Shown: positions 45,465-55,684, counted from the stretch's first letter. The stretch is DNA of 64,000 bases from Arthrobacter sp. Y81 (GCF_002929335.1 NZ_PJIL01000002.1:62001-126000), one strand, 5' to 3'. The notes: a model not told the origin generated them from the sequence alone. Numbers and translations are program-made.

Positions 45465-46553
45465 ATGAGCAGCCCAGCAGAAGTCCCGATCCCGCCCGAC
45501 CTCAGCCGCCGCTACAGCGGAAGCAGCGCGGGACGTGCTTGGCTTGCTTCCCTGCACGGGTTGATTTGCGGACGCCTGGAGCGCTGGGGACTCGAGGTCG
45601 ACCTCGAGCCCGGCCAGCTGCCGTGGAACGGCCACGGCGGGGTGGTGGTCCCGGTAACGCGGGAAGGTGTCCCTGCTGCGCTGAAGGTTGCCTACCCGCA
45701 CGACGAAGCCCGGGTTGAGCGTTTCGCCCTGCGGCTCTGGGACGGCCACGGGGCGGTCCGGCTGCTTGAGTCCGACGCGGGAACGTGTTCGATGCTGCTG
45801 GAGAGGCTCGACGCCGGCCGCTCGCTCCAGGAGGTTCCGCTGGAAACAGCCGTGGAGGTCTGGGGCGGGCTGACGCGGCAGTTGAGCCTGGCGCCGGACC
45901 ACCGCCCGGAGTGGCAGGAGTTCGACCACGTTGCGGCGCGCGCCGAACAGTGGAGCGATGACCTTCCGGCGGACTGGGAACAGCTGGGCCGGCCCTTTCC
46001 GCGGTGGCTGTTGGAGGCCGCCCTTGAGGTTTGCCAGACGCGCGGTGCCGTGGGCCGCCGTGCCGGGACCGACGTTCTGGTCAACACCGACTTCCACTAC
46101 CTGAATATCCTGGCCCGGCCCACGGACCAGTCGTTGCCACCGGCCGCAGCCGGCGCCGGCGCAGATACTGCAAGCGTCGGCGGCAACGGCCGCTCCAACG
46201 GTTTTGCGGCTATAGACCCTCAGCCGATGGTTGGCGAGGCGGAGTTCGCCGTTGCCCCGCTCCTCTGGAACCGCATCCGGGACCTTCCCCGAACGGATCC
46301 CCGGCAGGGACTGTTGGACAGATGCCGGGACTTCAGCGCGGCCGCAGGGCTGGATGCCGAAGTGGCCCGGCAGTGGAGCCTTGCCCGTGAAGTTGAAAAT
46401 GCCCTCTCGTATGCCTCGCGGCCTCACCATGGCGGTGACCTCGCACGGTCCCTGTGGGTGGCAAGCACGCTCGCAGGACGGACCCTGGCATGGCTCCCCG
46501 CGGCACACGACCTCCCTGCCCCTGGAGAAGCCGTGGGGCTGGCCGTTTCCTAG
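45465..46553 (+). CDS. APH(6)/hydroxyurea-type antibiotic phosphotransferase family kinase
   Basis: A 362-residue kinase of the aminoglycoside/hydroxyurea phosphotransferase family, whose characterised members phosphorylate streptomycin at the 6-OH. Visible are the N-terminal lobe, the catalytic loop NTDFHYLNIL (about residues 207-216), and the Mg-binding segment FAAIDPQPMVGEAEFA (about 250). The chromosomal setting shows no mobility signs, so it is probably an intrinsic family member of unproven substrate. ATG 45465 is 7 nt after TAGTCT. Its stop shares CTAG with the convergent decarboxylase gene. Confidence 0.87.
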   Translation: MSSPAEVPIPPDLSRRYSGSSAGRAWLASLHGLICGRLERWGLEVDLEPGQLPWNGHGGVVVPVTREGVPAALKVAYPHDEARVERFALRLWDGHGAVRLLESDAGTCSMLLERLDAGRSLQEVPLETAVEVWGGLTRQLSLAPDHRPEWQEFDHVAARAEQWSDDLPADWEQLGRPFPRWLLEAALEVCQTRGAVGRRAGTDVLVNTDFHYLNILARPTDQSLPPAAAGAGADTASVGGNGRSNGFAAIDPQPMVGEAEFAVAPLLWNRIRDLPRTDPRQGLLDRCRDFSAAAGLDAEVARQWSLAREVENALSYASRPHHGGDLARSLWVASTLAGRTLAWLPAAHDLPAPGEAVGLAVS

Positions 46554-47962
46554 CCGCGTTCCGTTGCCAGGGCCTTCCGCACCGCATCGACGGCTGCCTT
46601 GACGTCGCCGTCGTCCGTGGTCCAGTTGCTCACCGAGATCCGCAGGACATCCCGTCCCTGCCAGCGGGACCCCGACATCCACACCAGCCCGTCCGCAATG
46701 ATCCGTGCCGTCACGGCCCGCGTTGTGGCGTCATCACCGAAAGCCAGCGAGACCTGCGTGTATTCGACGTCGTTGAGCACTTCGACGCCGTCCAGCCCCG
46801 ACAGCTGGTGCGCCAGTTGCGAGGCACGGCTGACCAGGTTGCGCACCTGTGCGGCCACTCCGTTCCGGCCGAGGGACTTCAGCGCCGCCCACACGGGAAC
46901 GCCGCGGGCCCGGCGGGACAGCTCCGGGACGAGCTGGAACGGGTCCGCGGCCTCAGCTGCGTCGCGGATCATGTAGCTGGGGTTGACGCTCATCGCGGCG
47001 CGCAGGGCTTCGGTGTCCCGCACGGCGACGATGCCGCAGTCGTAGGGCACGTTGAGGGTCTTGTGCGCATCGGTGGCCCAGGAGTCAGCCAGGTGGAGCC
47101 CGGCGGTCAGGGCGGCGAGTTCAGGCACCGCGGCCGCCCAGAGTCCGAAGGCACCATCCACGTGCACCCACGCTCCATGTGCTTTCGCGACGGTCACCGC
47201 CTGCAGGAACGGATCGAAAGCTCCGGAATGCACGTTCCCGGCCTGTAGGCAGACCAGCAGCGGGGCCGGGGCCGATCCATCGGCACCGCCCAGCGCACGG
47301 TCCAGGGCGCAGTCCAGCTCCGCCGCATCAATGCGGCCCTGCCGGTCCGAGGGCACCACGATGGGGCGTCCCATGCCGAGATACCGCAGTGCGAGATCGA
47401 TCGAGTCATGGCGTTCCTGGCCCACGAAACAGCGCATGGGCGGAGCGCCGGTCAGCCCGTCGGCGTTCACGTCCCAGCCGGCTTGCTCCAGGACGCGCCA
47501 GCGGGCGGCGGACAGACCGGCGAAGTTGGCCATTGTCGCTCCGGTGACGAAACCGACGTCGGCCTCTTCCGGCAAGCCCAGCAGGTCCAGGAACCAATGC
47601 CCGGCTGCCGCCTCGATGACCGCGGTGGCTGGCGTGGCGGCACGGAGGAACGAGTTCTGGTCCCAAGCGCTGACGAGCCAGTCCGCTGCCAGTGCGGCGG
47701 GCAGCGTACCTCCAATGACCCAGCCGAAGAAACGCCCCGAGGGCATGGCCATGAGGCCCGGTTCCGCCTTGGTCGCGAGGAAGTCGATCACTTCGCCCGC
47801 AGGGAGGCCGCTCGCGGGCATTGGGCCGCCGAAGACGGCTTCCAGCTCCCCTGCCGTGGACCGGGGCCCTACGTGGCGGGTCGGCTGGCTTTCCAGCCAT
47901 TCACGGGCATGCCCCGCTGCTGCGTCCAAGGCGTCCCGGAAGGGTTCGTCCCCTGTTGACAT
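46550..47962 (-). CDS. PLP-dependent group II amino-acid decarboxylase
   Basis: A 470-residue enzyme of the group II decarboxylase family (aromatic amino acid, glutamate or tyrosine type). It shows the substrate-side motif FGWVIGGTLPAALAADWL, FVTGATMANF, the HVDGAFG loop and the PLP Lys in WATDAHKTLNVPYDCG near residue 300. The substrate cannot be read from the sequence. It overlaps the APH-type gene at their stops and is downstream of the TauE/SafE exporter on the same strand. Confidence 0.88.
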   Translation of the reverse strand: MSTGDEPFRDALDAAAGHAREWLESQPTRHVGPRSTAGELEAVFGGPMPASGLPAGEVIDFLATKAEPGLMAMPSGRFFGWVIGGTLPAALAADWLVSAWDQNSFLRAATPATAVIEAAAGHWFLDLLGLPEEADVGFVTGATMANFAGLSAARWRVLEQAGWDVNADGLTGAPPMRCFVGQERHDSIDLALRYLGMGRPIVVPSDRQGRIDAAELDCALDRALGGADGSAPAPLLVCLQAGNVHSGAFDPFLQAVTVAKAHGAWVHVDGAFGLWAAAVPELAALTAGLHLADSWATDAHKTLNVPYDCGIVAVRDTEALRAAMSVNPSYMIRDAAEAADPFQLVPELSRRARGVPVWAALKSLGRNGVAAQVRNLVSRASQLAHQLSGLDGVEVLNDVEYTQVSLAFGDDATTRAVTARIIADGLVWMSGSRWQGRDVLRISVSNWTTDDGDVKAAVDAVRKALATERG

Positions 47963-48047
47963 AGGAGCATGCTACGCCGGGTCCTGCCCGTCCGGGAGGG
48001 TCTTTCGCATGGTATCCGGACGGCAGGGTTGCCGGATCGGACGGAGG

Positions 48048-48842
48048 CTAGGCGAAGGTGTCCTGCCAGATGTCGTAGCCCAGCTTGATGATCAGTGCGC
48101 CCACGACGGCGAGGAAGACGTTGCGGATGAAGGTGCTGCCCTGCTTCACCGCGGTCCGGGCCCCGAGGTAGCCGCCGGCCATGTTGGCCAGCCCCAGCAC
48201 GAGTCCCACGCCCCACAGCAGTGAGCCGTGGGGCAGGAAAAAGATCAGGGCGCCGGCATTGGTGGCCATGTTCACGATCTTGGCCTTGGCACTGGCTTCG
48301 AGGAACGCGTACCCCATCGCGGACACCAGGGCGATGATCAGGAACGAGCCCGTCCCGGGTCCGATCAGGCCGTCGTAGAAACCGATGGCCGCGCCGATGA
48401 GGCAGGCCACCACATAGTGCGTCCTGCCGTCGTGGCGGAGCGCCGTCAGGTCGCCGATGTTCGGTTTGAAGGCCGTGAAGAGCGCGACGGCGACCAGCGC
48501 CGCCACGATGATCGGCTTAAAGACGCTGGCGGGCAGGGTGGCGGCCAGCACGGCACCGCCGAAGCTCCCGGCCAGCGCGATGACCGCCATGGGGATGGCC
48601 GTGCGCAGGTCAGGCCTGACGCGGCGGTAAAACGTCACAGCGCTGGTGGTGGTCCCGAAGATGGAACCCATCTTGTTGGTGGCAAGCGCCTGGACCGGGC
48701 TGATGCCCGGCACCAGCAGCAGCGCCGGGAGCTGAATGAGCCCTCCGCCGCCCACCACGGCGTCAATCCATCCTGCGGCGAAGCCCGCCACGATGATGAG
48801 GATCAGCGTGGCGGGCTCCAGCGACTCGAATCCGGAGATCAC
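48048..48842 (-). CDS. TauE/SafE (TSUP) family membrane exporter, first copy
   Basis: A 264-residue polytopic protein with the TSUP signature early on (AGWIDAVVGGGGLIQLPALLL, then ALATNKMGSIFGTTTSAVTFYRR) and the second-half mirror (GFYDGLIGPGTGSFL). It probably exports sulfite or organosulfonates. It starts 18 bp after proS and is likely co-transcribed. A second TSUP gene lies at 58262. Confidence 0.92.
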   Translation of the reverse strand: MISGFESLEPATLILIIVAGFAAGWIDAVVGGGGLIQLPALLLVPGISPVQALATNKMGSIFGTTTSAVTFYRRVRPDLRTAIPMAVIALAGSFGGAVLAATLPASVFKPIIVAALVAVALFTAFKPNIGDLTALRHDGRTHYVVACLIGAAIGFYDGLIGPGTGSFLIIALVSAMGYAFLEASAKAKIVNMATNAGALIFFLPHGSLLWGVGLVLGLANMAGGYLGARTAVKQGSTFIRNVFLAVVGALIIKLGYDIWQDTFA

Positions 48843-48860
48843 TCCTTCGACTGCGGGGAG

Positions 48861-50672
48861 TTACTTGCTGCGGACGGCATTGACCACATAGTCAACCGCC
48901 TTGTCCACAGCCACGTTCTCCGCCTCGCCGCTGCGGCGGTCCTTGATCTCCACCACGCCATCCACGAGCCCCTTGCCAACGGCGAGGATGGTCGGCACAC
49001 CGATGAGCTCGGCGTCGCCGAACTTCACGCCGGGGGAAACCTTGGGACGGTCGTCGTAAATGACCTCAAGTCCATTGGCTTCAAGCTCAAGGGCGAGCTG
49101 CTCTGCAGCGGCGAAGATCTCCTCGCCCCTGCCTACAGCGACGACGTGGACATCAGCCGGTGCCACTGCCCGCGGCCAGATCAGGCCCTTGGCATCGTGG
49201 TTGGATTCGGCCAGGGCCGCGACAGCACGGGTCACGCCAACGCCGTAGGAACCCATGGTGACCACAACCTGCTTGCCGTTCTGGTCCAGGACCTTCAGTT
49301 CAAGGGCTTCGGCGTACTTGCGGCCCAGCTGGAAGATGTGGCCCATCTCGATGCCGCGTTTGGTCTCCAGAGGACCGGAACCGTCCGGCGCTTCGTCACC
49401 GGCGCGGACCTCGGTGCACTCGATCACGCCGTCCCAGCCGAAGTCGCGGCCGGCGACGAGGCCGAAGACGTGCTTTCCGGCCATGTTGGCCCCGGTCACC
49501 CAGGCGGTGCCGCTGACGACGCGGGGATCCACCAGGTACAGGAGCTTCGCAGCGCCTTCCAGGCCGAGGAGGGGCGTGCCAAGCGACATCCCCGGGCCGA
49601 GGTATCCCCGGACGATGAGCGGGTTGCGGGCGAGGTCTTCCTCGCCTGCGGCCTCCACGGTGATCTCGCCGGCGACCGGCAGGTACGTGCCGATGTTGGC
49701 CTCAACACGTTTCAGGTCCACGCCGCGGTCACCGGGCACGCCGATGACGACGATCTGGCGTTCCCCGGTGGGCAGTGTGACCGCGAGGACAACATTCTTC
49801 AGCGTGTCCGAGGCCGTCCAGGCACCGCCGTCGTTCTCCCCGCGCGGCACCAGCTGGTTGGCGGCGTCCACGAGCGTTTCGATGGTGGGGGTGTTCGGGG
49901 TGTCCCGGATGTCGGCGGCCGGAGCGTTGGTGTAGTCAATCTCGGCGGGGACCACGGTGGTCACGGCTTCCACGTTGGCCGCGTAGCCGCCGGCCGAGCG
50001 CACGAACGTGTCCTCGCCGATCTCGGTGGGGTGCAGGAACTCCTCGCTCCTGGAGCCGCCCATGGCACCGGCAGTGGCGGCCACCGGGACAACTTCGAGG
50101 CCGAGGCGTTCGAAGATCTTCAGGTAGGCGGCGCGGTGCGCGTTGTAGCTGGCGTCCAGGCCGGCGTCGTCGACGTCGAACGAGTAGGAGTCCTTCATGA
50201 TGAACTCGCGGCCGCGCAGCAGGCCCGCGCGGGGCCGCGCCTCATCGCGGTACTTGTTCTGGATCTGGTAGATGCTCAGCGGAAGGTCCTTGTACGAGGA
50301 GTACAGGTCCTTGACCAGAAGCGTGAACATTTCCTCGTGCGTGGGAGCCAGGAGGTAGTCCCCGCCCTTGCGGTCCTTCAGCCGGAAGATGCCCTCGCCG
50401 TACTCCGTCCAGCGGTTGGTGGCCTCGTACGGCTCCTTGGGCAGGAGCGCCGGGAAGTGGACCTCCTGGGCGCCGATGGCGGCCATCTCCTCGCGAATGA
50501 CCTGCTCCACCTTGCGCAGGACGCTCAGGCCCAGCGGCAGCCAGGTGTAGATGCCCGGCGCGGCCCTGCGGATGTATCCGGCACGGACCAGGAGCCGGTG
50601 GCTCGCCACTTCGGCGTCGGCGGGATCTTCGCGCAGGGTGCGCAGGAACAGCTTGGAAAGTCGAAGGACCAC
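48861..50672 (-). CDS. proS: Prolyl-tRNA synthetase, bacterial (ProS type)
   Basis: Charges tRNA(Pro). The 603-residue class II synthetase has motif 2 ([27 protein letters not shown]) and motif 3-like [16 protein letters not shown], with an inserted editing domain between (about residues 220-400) and a C-terminal anticodon domain ([13 protein letters not shown]...). It starts at GTG 50672 with no strong ribosome-binding site. A 442-bp gene-free region lies upstream. Confidence 0.96.
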   Translation of the reverse strand: MVLRLSKLFLRTLREDPADAEVASHRLLVRAGYIRRAAPGIYTWLPLGLSVLRKVEQVIREEMAAIGAQEVHFPALLPKEPYEATNRWTEYGEGIFRLKDRKGGDYLLAPTHEEMFTLLVKDLYSSYKDLPLSIYQIQNKYRDEARPRAGLLRGREFIMKDSYSFDVDDAGLDASYNAHRAAYLKIFERLGLEVVPVAATAGAMGGSRSEEFLHPTEIGEDTFVRSAGGYAANVEAVTTVVPAEIDYTNAPAADIRDTPNTPTIETLVDAANQLVPRGENDGGAWTASDTLKNVVLAVTLPTGERQIVVIGVPGDRGVDLKRVEANIGTYLPVAGEITVEAAGEEDLARNPLIVRGYLGPGMSLGTPLLGLEGAAKLLYLVDPRVVSGTAWVTGANMAGKHVFGLVAGRDFGWDGVIECTEVRAGDEAPDGSGPLETKRGIEMGHIFQLGRKYAEALELKVLDQNGKQVVVTMGSYGVGVTRAVAALAESNHDAKGLIWPRAVAPADVHVVAVGRGEEIFAAAEQLALELEANGLEVIYDDRPKVSPGVKFGDAELIGVPTILAVGKGLVDGVVEIKDRRSGEAENVAVDKAVDYVVNAVRSK

Positions 50673-51114
50673 GGGTAGGAATCCGTTTCTTGGGAGGTGC
50701 CTGTTCAGATGACGGGCTGGGGCAGATCTGTCTGGTTACTAATCTACCGTGACGCGGCGAGTGCCCCGGTCCCCCATAGCCTGCCGCCGGCTGTGCCCGT
50801 TCCTGCGGCACCGCTTAACGGGGAAGAGCCACGCCAGAACTAAGAGGAAGCCCCTGGCCGTTGCCGGCTGGTCATCCTGTTTTGGCGTGGCTCTTACGGT
50901 CCGTCAGACCGTCAAGTCCGGAGGAAGCGCTGGGCGTGCCTGGCTGGGAAGGTCAACGCTCAGTGCCAATTACTGATTCCCCTCTGAGACCGCACGCACC
51001 CCATCGGCGCGGCTAGGTCGAACCTATGTGATCCACGGCACCATTACAAGAGTCGTCACGCACTTTTCTGCAGTTGACTTGGGGTTACACCAGGTGTCCG
51101 TGGAAGACGGTCCG
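50673..51114. other. 442-bp intergenic region upstream of proS
   Basis: No convincing ORF. It should carry the proS promoter and leader and the 3' end of the lipoprotein gene. The main structure is a 13-bp perfect inverted repeat (see 50824-50895). It also has an AAGTCCGGAGGAAGC stretch and a TAGGTCGAACCTATG partial palindrome. I find no tRNA, T-box anticodon context or classical riboswitch by eye. Confidence 0.7.
50824..50895. repeat. 13-bp perfect inverted repeat with 46-nt interior
   Basis: AAGAGCCACGCCA (50824-50836) and TGGCGTGGCTCTT (50883-50895). The interior also contains a CCTGGCCGTTGCCGGC segment. It could fold as a long hairpin in RNA of either strand or mark a small mobile element; no T-tract supports termination. 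Confidence 0.85.
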
Positions 51115-51867
51115 CTAGTCAATGAGGGCGGCAGCCTGGTCCAGCAGTTCCTCGGCCGGGGCCAGGTCGGCCGAGGTCACGCCGGTGCCTGACGCCTGTG
51201 CAGCGATCAGGACTCCGCCCTTGACCGCAAAGGTCATCACCGTGCTCTGCGTGGTACCAGTGGGCAATGTGACGTCCGTTCGCATGGCGATGGCGCCGGG
51301 GGTGTCAGCCCCGCTGTCAAGTCCGGTGGTGGTTGCTGTCACGGACATTTCGCCGATCTTCATGCTGAGGTTTCCGCAGTCTGCAATCTCCTTGCTGCGC
51401 GCGGAAAGCGTCTCGTCCAGCTTTTGCTTGTCCACGCCGGAGAGGAGTGAGAGCGTCTGGGTCAGTTCGGCATTGGAGGACGTGGACGCACCAACGGCCA
51501 TGGTGGTGCTGCTGTCCGGCTTCAGCGCCGTGCCTGTGGCGATGGAATTGCATTCGGCAGGTTCCACCTGGACCTCGGTCATGAGGGACATCATCTGGTC
51601 CAGCGCCTGGGAAACTTTGTCCGCGGGCATCACGGCCAAAGCGACGCTGTCCGCGTCCTTCACTCCTCCGGCGATCTCCGCGAGCTCATCGGAAGTCAGC
51701 ATTTTGAAGGCGTCTTCCGTCGGCGTGGGGCTTGGAGTTGTTGTGGCGGAGGTTTCCGGGGCCGCACCGCCCCCTGCGTCCGCCGGCTTAGCGGGTCCGC
51801 CACAGGCTGTCAGAGCCAGCACCAGGAGGGCAGATCCCCCGAAATAGCGCACAACAGACGTATTCAT
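51115..51867 (-). CDS. Secreted lipoprotein of unknown function
   Basis: A 250-residue lipoprotein with a signal peptide and lipobox (ALTACGG, Cys at about residue 22), then a Pro/Thr/Ala-rich spacer of about 30 residues and a compact domain (LTSDELAEIAGGVKDADSVAL; two cysteines, in PAECNS and IADCGNL, may form a disulfide). It resembles PknH-type or DUF5642 extracellular domains only loosely. ATG 51867 has GGGGG 5 nt upstream. Function unknown. Confidence 0.8.
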   Translation of the reverse strand: MNTSVVRYFGGSALLVLALTACGGPAKPADAGGGAAPETSATTTPSPTPTEDAFKMLTSDELAEIAGGVKDADSVALAVMPADKVSQALDQMMSLMTEVQVEPAECNSIATGTALKPDSSTTMAVGASTSSNAELTQTLSLLSGVDKQKLDETLSARSKEIADCGNLSMKIGEMSVTATTTGLDSGADTPGAIAMRTDVTLPTGTTQSTVMTFAVKGGVLIAAQASGTGVTSADLAPAEELLDQAAALID

Positions 51868-52758
51868 TTATCCCCCAATAAGTTCGAATGCCGGCCGGTA
51901 CCGGCCAGCTAGAACAGAACTGTAGCGAACGTGCCCACCTGGCGGAAGCCCACACGCTCGTATGTGGCCCTTGCGCGCGCGTTGTAGTCATTGACATACA
52001 GGCTGGTGACGGGCGCGAGCTGCTGCGCCAGTTCCACGACGGCGGCCATGTAGCCGGCACTGAGCCCGAGTCCGCGGAAGGAAGGGTTCATCCAGACACC
52101 CTGGACCTGCGTCACGTCGGCGGTGACGGCGCCCAGCTCGGCCTTGAACAGGACCTGGCCGTCCGCGTTGAGGTGGACCAGGGAATGGCCCTGCCTGATG
52201 AGTCCTTCGACGCGCCTGCTGTAGAACTCGCGGCCGCCGAGGAACGGCGAATAGCCGACTTCCTCCTCGAACATGGCCGCGCAGGCAGGCAGGATCCGGT
52301 CAAAGTCGGCGAGCTGGCCGAAACCCAGGTCCGTATTTGCCAGTACTGCGGGCTGCCCGGTGATGGTCATCAGCGGCTGGTCCGCCCGGACCTCGTGGGC
52401 AGCTTGCCCCAGCTGCTCCAGCTGTTCATAAATGGCCAGGACCGTATCCGCCGGGCCGAAGATGGAGGCGAAGCGGCGGCCGGAGCGGTGCGCGTGCTCG
52501 GCCACGAGTCCGGCAAGTTCCGGGTCCAGCTGCACGGGAACAAGGTTGGCCCCCGCCCAGCATGCGCCCACGAGGTCGTCGCCGTCGAACACGCCAAAAA
52601 TACTCGCCCCGCCCAAAGTGGGCGCGGCGCTTCCCGTCGCGGCCAGGTGCGACAGGATGAAGACGTTGGCCACAACGTCGGTCCGGGCCAGTTCCCGCAG
52701 CATGGCGGTGTCCGGCCCGGACAGGACCCGGATTGATACGCCGGGTCCTGCATTCTCC

Positions 52759-53925
<1,167 letters not shown>

Positions 53926-53974
53926 GTGGACTCCTATTTAGATCGAAGTATCGATGGTGTGTGGTTCCGGCTGG

Positions 53975-54268
53975 CTAGGCGGCGTGCTCGGCCAGCAGGC
54001 CGGTCACGGGGGCCCATTCGGTGGTGCGCGTGCCGGCGATCACGCTGGCCGCGGCGAAGGGGTCCTGCTTGAGGATCCCGTTCAGTGCGTTTTCGTCGTC
54101 AGCCTTGAAGATGAGCAAGGCACCGGCTCCGTCGCCGTAGGGTCCGCTGGCGAGGAGTGCGCCTTCACTGGCCAGCCGGGCGGTCCATTCCCGGTGCGCC
54201 GGACGGGCGGCGTTCCGCGCTTCGGTGGACTCGGGGGCGTATACGTACTCAACAGCAAAAACAGTCAT
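53975..54268 (-). CDS. YciI-family protein
   Basis: A 97-residue YciI-like protein with the expected ferredoxin-like pattern: FAVEYVY, the conserved His26 region (ARPAHREWTARLASEGALLASGPY) and LLIFKADDENAL. The function of the family is unsettled; some members are dehydrochlorinase-like. It lies between ispG and the DUF3307-like gene on the same strand. Confidence 0.87.
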   Translation of the reverse strand: MTVFAVEYVYAPESTEARNAARPAHREWTARLASEGALLASGPYGDGAGALLIFKADDENALNGILKQDPFAAASVIAGTRTTEWAPVTGLLAEHAA

Positions 54269-54310
54269 ACGGATACCCTATCCCCCTGTCCGCCTGAGTT
54301 TGTATCCGGT

Positions 54311-54904
54311 TCAGTTGAGGAAGAGGACCCTGACAAGGGCGGCAACCCCGGCGGCCCACAGCATGGAGGCCAGCGTGCCGATGATGAACCTCTCCGCGGC
54401 AACGGGTGTCTCCTTCAGTTCGGCGAAGCGCCCCAGGCCCTTGATTGCCACCACGTAGGCGATGGCCACGGGCTGGCCGGTGAGGATGGCCAGGCACACT
54501 GCCAGCCTTTCCAGGACGCCGATGATGGCACCGCCGCGCAGGATCCGCGTGCTGTGCGCCGGCGAACCGGCTGCCGCCGTGGCTGCCTTTCCCGTTTCGT
54601 CCCGGGTTTCGTCCGCGGCAATGGTGATCTCTCCGTCGACGGTCCCCCGGTCCGCCGTTACTTTGTCCGTCGCGTCCTTGTCTGATGTGACGTTGTCCAC
54701 TGCTTTTTTGTCCACGGTGACGTCGGCGGAGGGATCGTCAGCCGACTCTTCGGCGGCCCGGTCGGCGGCAGCCTTGTCTTCGGCGGCCCTGGCCGCGTCC
54801 GCTTTGTCGTCGATGGTCCGCGCCAGCCGGAACACCAGGGCCGTGACCGGCCAGCCGGCGAAGCCTGCCGTCAGGAGGGCGAGCGTAATCCAAAGAGCGT
54901 TCAC
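54311..54904 (-). CDS. Membrane protein, DUF3307-like C-terminus with charged linker
   Basis: A 197-residue protein with one N-terminal helix (3-25), then an Ala/Asp/Lys/Thr-rich linker (30-115, with loose (V)TxDKxxxD repeats), and a conserved hydrophobic C-terminus (GAIIGVLERLAVCLAILTGQ, AIAYVVAIKGLGRFAELKE, IGTLASMLWAAGV). The C-terminus resembles the distal half of DUF3307 proteins, which are usually encoded beside satD. The normal DUF3307 N-terminal helices are missing. Its start overlaps the satD-like stop as ATGA. Function unknown. Confidence 0.65.
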   Translation of the reverse strand: MNALWITLALLTAGFAGWPVTALVFRLARTIDDKADAARAAEDKAAADRAAEESADDPSADVTVDKKAVDNVTSDKDATDKVTADRGTVDGEITIAADETRDETGKAATAAAGSPAHSTRILRGGAIIGVLERLAVCLAILTGQPVAIAYVVAIKGLGRFAELKETPVAAERFIIGTLASMLWAAGVAALVRVLFLN

Positions 54905-55575
54905 GTTTGTCCTTCCAGGACTGCGTCATGGGCCAGGGCCAGAAGCATCCCGGCGGCCGGCCTCGCCGCCCATTCTTCCTGCCAGCCGGACCTCAGCACG
55001 GCGCGGCTCACCGACTGCTCCGTGATTCCCAGTTTTGCGGCCGCAAGCTTCTGGGTGCCATGCCTGGCGGCCGAGTCCTGTTGCAGCGCCCGAAGGGTGT
55101 CCACGACTTTCCACTGGGCGTCCGTACGGTCCTGCACCAGGCGCCCGATGAGACGGAGGACCGCCTCGGCGTTCGCGCAGGCCTGGATGCCGCGCTCGGC
55201 CGCCGGCAGCGATGCGCCACCGCGGCGGAGACCGCCGGAAACCACGGACAACGGCACATGGGATGCAGCAGACTTGGCTTTCTCGACGGCCAGCCTGGCA
55301 GCAACGAACGCCGGCCCGGATCCTTCCCTCGGGCTCGCAGGCAGGGGGAGGTCAACGGCGCCCACTCCGATTCCCACGTACCACTGGCCGCTGCGCAGGG
55401 AGTGAAGTGCAATTTCGACTACTTCCGCCGGCTGTTCCACCACGCCCTGGACTTCGTCGCCGACGGAGCGTTCGAAGCGGCCGGCGGTTGAGATGCGGTG
55501 CAGCTCAGCCAGCAGGCCGGGCACCCGGTCCCTATCTCCCGTACTGCCCCGCTGGTCGATCGTGAGTACGTACAT
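54901..55575 (-). CDS. satD: SatD-family protein: cyclase-like domain plus HTH
   Basis: A 224-residue protein. The N-terminal half (TIDQRGS with Asp7; RSVGDEVQG with GDE at 39-41; VGIGVGAV; GPAFVAARLAVEKAK) follows the SatD pattern and also the layout of class III nucleotide-cyclase folds. The C-terminus has a helix-turn-helix (about residues 174-197, KLAAAKLGITEQSVSRAVLRSG). It is coupled to the DUF3307-like membrane protein. ATG 55575 is 6 nt after a TATGTT -10 with a well placed -35, so it is probably leaderless. Biochemical role unknown. Confidence 0.65.
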   Translation of the reverse strand: MYVLTIDQRGSTGDRDRVPGLLAELHRISTAGRFERSVGDEVQGVVEQPAEVVEIALHSLRSGQWYVGIGVGAVDLPLPASPREGSGPAFVAARLAVEKAKSAASHVPLSVVSGGLRRGGASLPAAERGIQACANAEAVLRLIGRLVQDRTDAQWKVVDTLRALQQDSAARHGTQKLAAAKLGITEQSVSRAVLRSGWQEEWAARPAAGMLLALAHDAVLEGQT

Positions 55576-55581
55576 ACCGCA

Positions 55582-55610
55582 AACATAATCGACTGATTAT
55601 CTGATATCAA
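55582..55610 (-). promoter_or_regulatory. Promoter of the satD-like operon
   Basis: On the minus strand TTGATA (55610-55605), 17-nt spacer, TATGTT (55587-55582), then 6 nt to the ATG. It is the best sigma70-type promoter I found in the window. One CTGATTAT repeat lies in its spacer. Confidence 0.7.
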
Positions 55611-55684
55611 TCATTTTCGGCTGATTCATACAAATCAGTCAAAAAAGGCTGATTATTGAATCCAAACCGCTGGAAGCTGATTAT
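55593..55684. repeat. Four CTGATT repeats with an exact 28-bp period
   Basis: Plus-strand copies CTGATTAT at 55593, CTGATTCA at 55621, CTGATTAT at 55649 and CTGATTAT at 55677. Each start is 28 bp from the next. An inverted AATCAG lies at 55633 and a CTGATAT at 55601. The region is AT-rich against the surrounding DNA. The last copy overlaps the rip1 stop codon. It is the likely control region of the satD-like operon. Confidence 0.9.

Noticed and set aside
50901..50945. Possible small SRP RNA: GTCAAGTCCGGAGGAAGCGC resembles the SRP helix 8 loop.
   Set aside because: The GGAA tetraloop context is short by one base, the opposite strand of the helix (AGCAGCC-type pairing) is absent, and no flanking stem is visible.
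51010..51045. T-loop-like TAGGTCGAACCTATG suggesting a tRNA.
   Set aside because: No acceptor stem, anticodon arm or D-arm can be drawn; it is only a short palindrome.
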